Shown here piece by piece: positions 6,150 to 7,086 of a stretch of 7,086 nucleotides of DNA. The stretch is from Bacillota bacterium (GTDB taxonomy: Bacteria; Bacillota; Bacilli; Alicyclobacillales; Alicyclobacillaceae), in contig JAKADF010000168.1 in assembly GCA_021820805.1 (NCBI GenBank), forward strand, positions 1-7,086. The letters run 5' to 3'. The translations under genes were made by a program, and so were the position numbers. The notes beneath the pieces are model-generated. The model was not told where the DNA came from, did not search any database, and saw nothing but the letters and a program-made list of their open reading frames with translations. Each line of letters opens with the position of its first letter. Positions within the stretch are counted from its first letter, which is position 1.

Positions 6150-7086
6150 CAAAAGCGCAGCAAAATGCCAGTATAGGTGCGAAAGAATTAACTGCAATGC
6201 TCATCATTTTTGTGGCCACCAATGCCTTTTTAATGTACCCGCGCTATGTGAGCAGCTCGGGTTACGAAGCAGCTTGGATGGAGCCGGTTATTTCAGGAAT
6301 TTGCACTTTAGTTTTGTTTTTAATCGTAGAGCGATTGTTGTCTAAGTATTTTCCCGGCATGGACATTGTTGAAGTATCCGTGGAGGCATTTTCAAAGTGG
6401 GGTGCAATTTTAATTGCACTTATATTTGCTGCCTACTTTCTGCTGAGCACAGCAAGTGTGATGAGGCAATTTACTGAAAATGTAATCACAACCGTTTTGC
6501 CTACAACTCCGCTTTTCATCGTAAGTGCAGTCTTTATTGTAGCTTCAGGATATATCGCTCATGCAGGACTTGAAGGTATTTGCCGAACAGCTTATTTTGT
6601 ACTTCCAATTCTCGTAATCGGCACACTTGGACTTTGTCTATTGACCGCAAATTGGTGGAGGCCTTTGCTGTTGTTTCCGTTTTGGGGAACTGGCTTCACG
6701 GAGGTTCTATACGGCTCTTTTCGCTACTGGTCCATTTTCGCAAATGTATTGCTTCTTTGTGTTATCTATCCACATGCTCATGACCCAAGGGCTTTTCGTT
6801 CGATAGGTGCAATCAGTATAATCGTGTCCATGTTACTACTTGTCATATTCATTGTGACTTATCACATGGTTTTCCCTGCTTCCGAAACTGGCAAAACAAC
6901 TTTTCCGTTGTATCAACTGGCGCGCATGATTTACCTAGGCAGATTCATACAACGTTTTGAATCCGTGTTCGTTTTTCTTTGGGTAACATCCGCACTCGTA
7001 AAAATGGCTATCACACTATGGGGTGCAGCATACTTACTCGCAAAAGCCCTTGATTGGCCAACACTTAGACCCGCTGTTCCAGCACT
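6146..7086 (+). CDS. gerAB: GerA-family spore germination receptor, B subunit (incomplete at window end)
   Basis: The frame from ATG 6146 stays open to the window edge, giving 313 residues; the family is usually about 365, so roughly 50 C-terminal residues are missing. These subunits belong to the amino acid-polyamine-organocation transporter superfamily and form the germinant-binding membrane part of the receptor. About eight hydrophobic helices are visible (near 14-35, 45-62, 85-104, 122-140, 149-168, 190-208, 219-243 and 272-299). Family-like stretches are ELTAMLIIFVATNAFLMYPR at the start, TFPLYQLARMIYLGRFIQRF (252-271) and ESVFVFLWV. The start overlaps the A-subunit stop as ATGA, with only AAGGAT (6129-6134, 11 bases away) as a ribosome site, so translation is probably coupled to the A subunit. 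The C subunit lipoprotein is expected downstream. Confidence 0.93.
   Translation, partial: MTKAQQNASIGAKELTAMLIIFVATNAFLMYPRYVSSSGYEAAWMEPVISGICTLVLFLIVERLLSKYFPGMDIVEVSVEAFSKWGAILIALIFAAYFLLSTASVMRQFTENVITTVLPTTPLFIVSAVFIVASGYIAHAGLEGICRTAYFVLPILVIGTLGLCLLTANWWRPLLLFPFWGTGFTEVLYGSFRYWSIFANVLLLCVIYPHAHDPRAFRSIGAISIIVSMLLLVIFIVTYHMVFPASETGKTTFPLYQLARMIYLGRFIQRFESVFVFLWVTSALVKMAITLWGAAYLLAKALDWPTLRPAVPA

Noticed and set aside
6133..6345. Short + strand open frame at the start of the B subunit
   Set aside because: It is out of frame with the clear GerA-family B-subunit frame starting at 6146.

Overview
The window reads as a stretch of chromosome from an endospore-forming Firmicute of the Bacilli. 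The support is a YktB/DUF1054 protein, a YunD-type nucleotidase, a YpmS-like protein and two subunits of a GerA-type spore germination receptor, all with Gram-positive ribosome binding sites. By eye the base composition is moderate (mid-40s % GC). I would not name a genus; Bacillales, possibly the Alicyclobacillaceae side, is a guess.

Layout, all on the + strand and tightly packed: the 3' end of an unrecognised gene (2-199); a 95-base gap; yktB (295-936); an HD-domain hydrolase (933-1505, ATGA overlap with yktB); a 56-base gap holding an 8-codon leader-like ORF (1539-1565); a yunD-like metallophosphoesterase/5'-nucleotidase family gene (1562-3004, GTG start inside the leader stop); nth, endonuclease III (3018-3686); a ypmS-like DUF2140 membrane-anchored protein (3714-4304); a 60-base gap with a strong inverted repeat and a candidate sporulation promoter; a GerA-family A subunit (4365-6149, GTG start); and a GerA-family B subunit (6146 to the window end, incomplete, ATGA overlap). 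I see no RNA gene, insertion sequence, CRISPR array or convincing intrinsic terminator.

How the genes may work together: the first block (yktB, HD hydrolase, yunD, nth) is a run of nucleotide/phosphate-ester hydrolases and DNA base-excision repair that looks co-transcribed. A candidate vegetative promoter inside the end of yunD may drive nth separately. The gerA pair encodes membrane subunits of a germinant receptor and would normally be made in the forespore under sigma-G; the C subunit should follow just outside the window.

The most interesting signal is the junction at about 4305-4367. A 17-bp interrupted inverted repeat covers part of the ribosome binding site and the first base of the gerA start codon, while a sigma-G-like promoter (GAATA, 18 bases, CACCCTA) would start transcription inside the loop of that repeat. 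Read-through RNA from the housekeeping block would then carry a self-blocking hairpin, whereas the sporulation transcript would lack the 5' arm and be translatable. This is inferred from sequence only.
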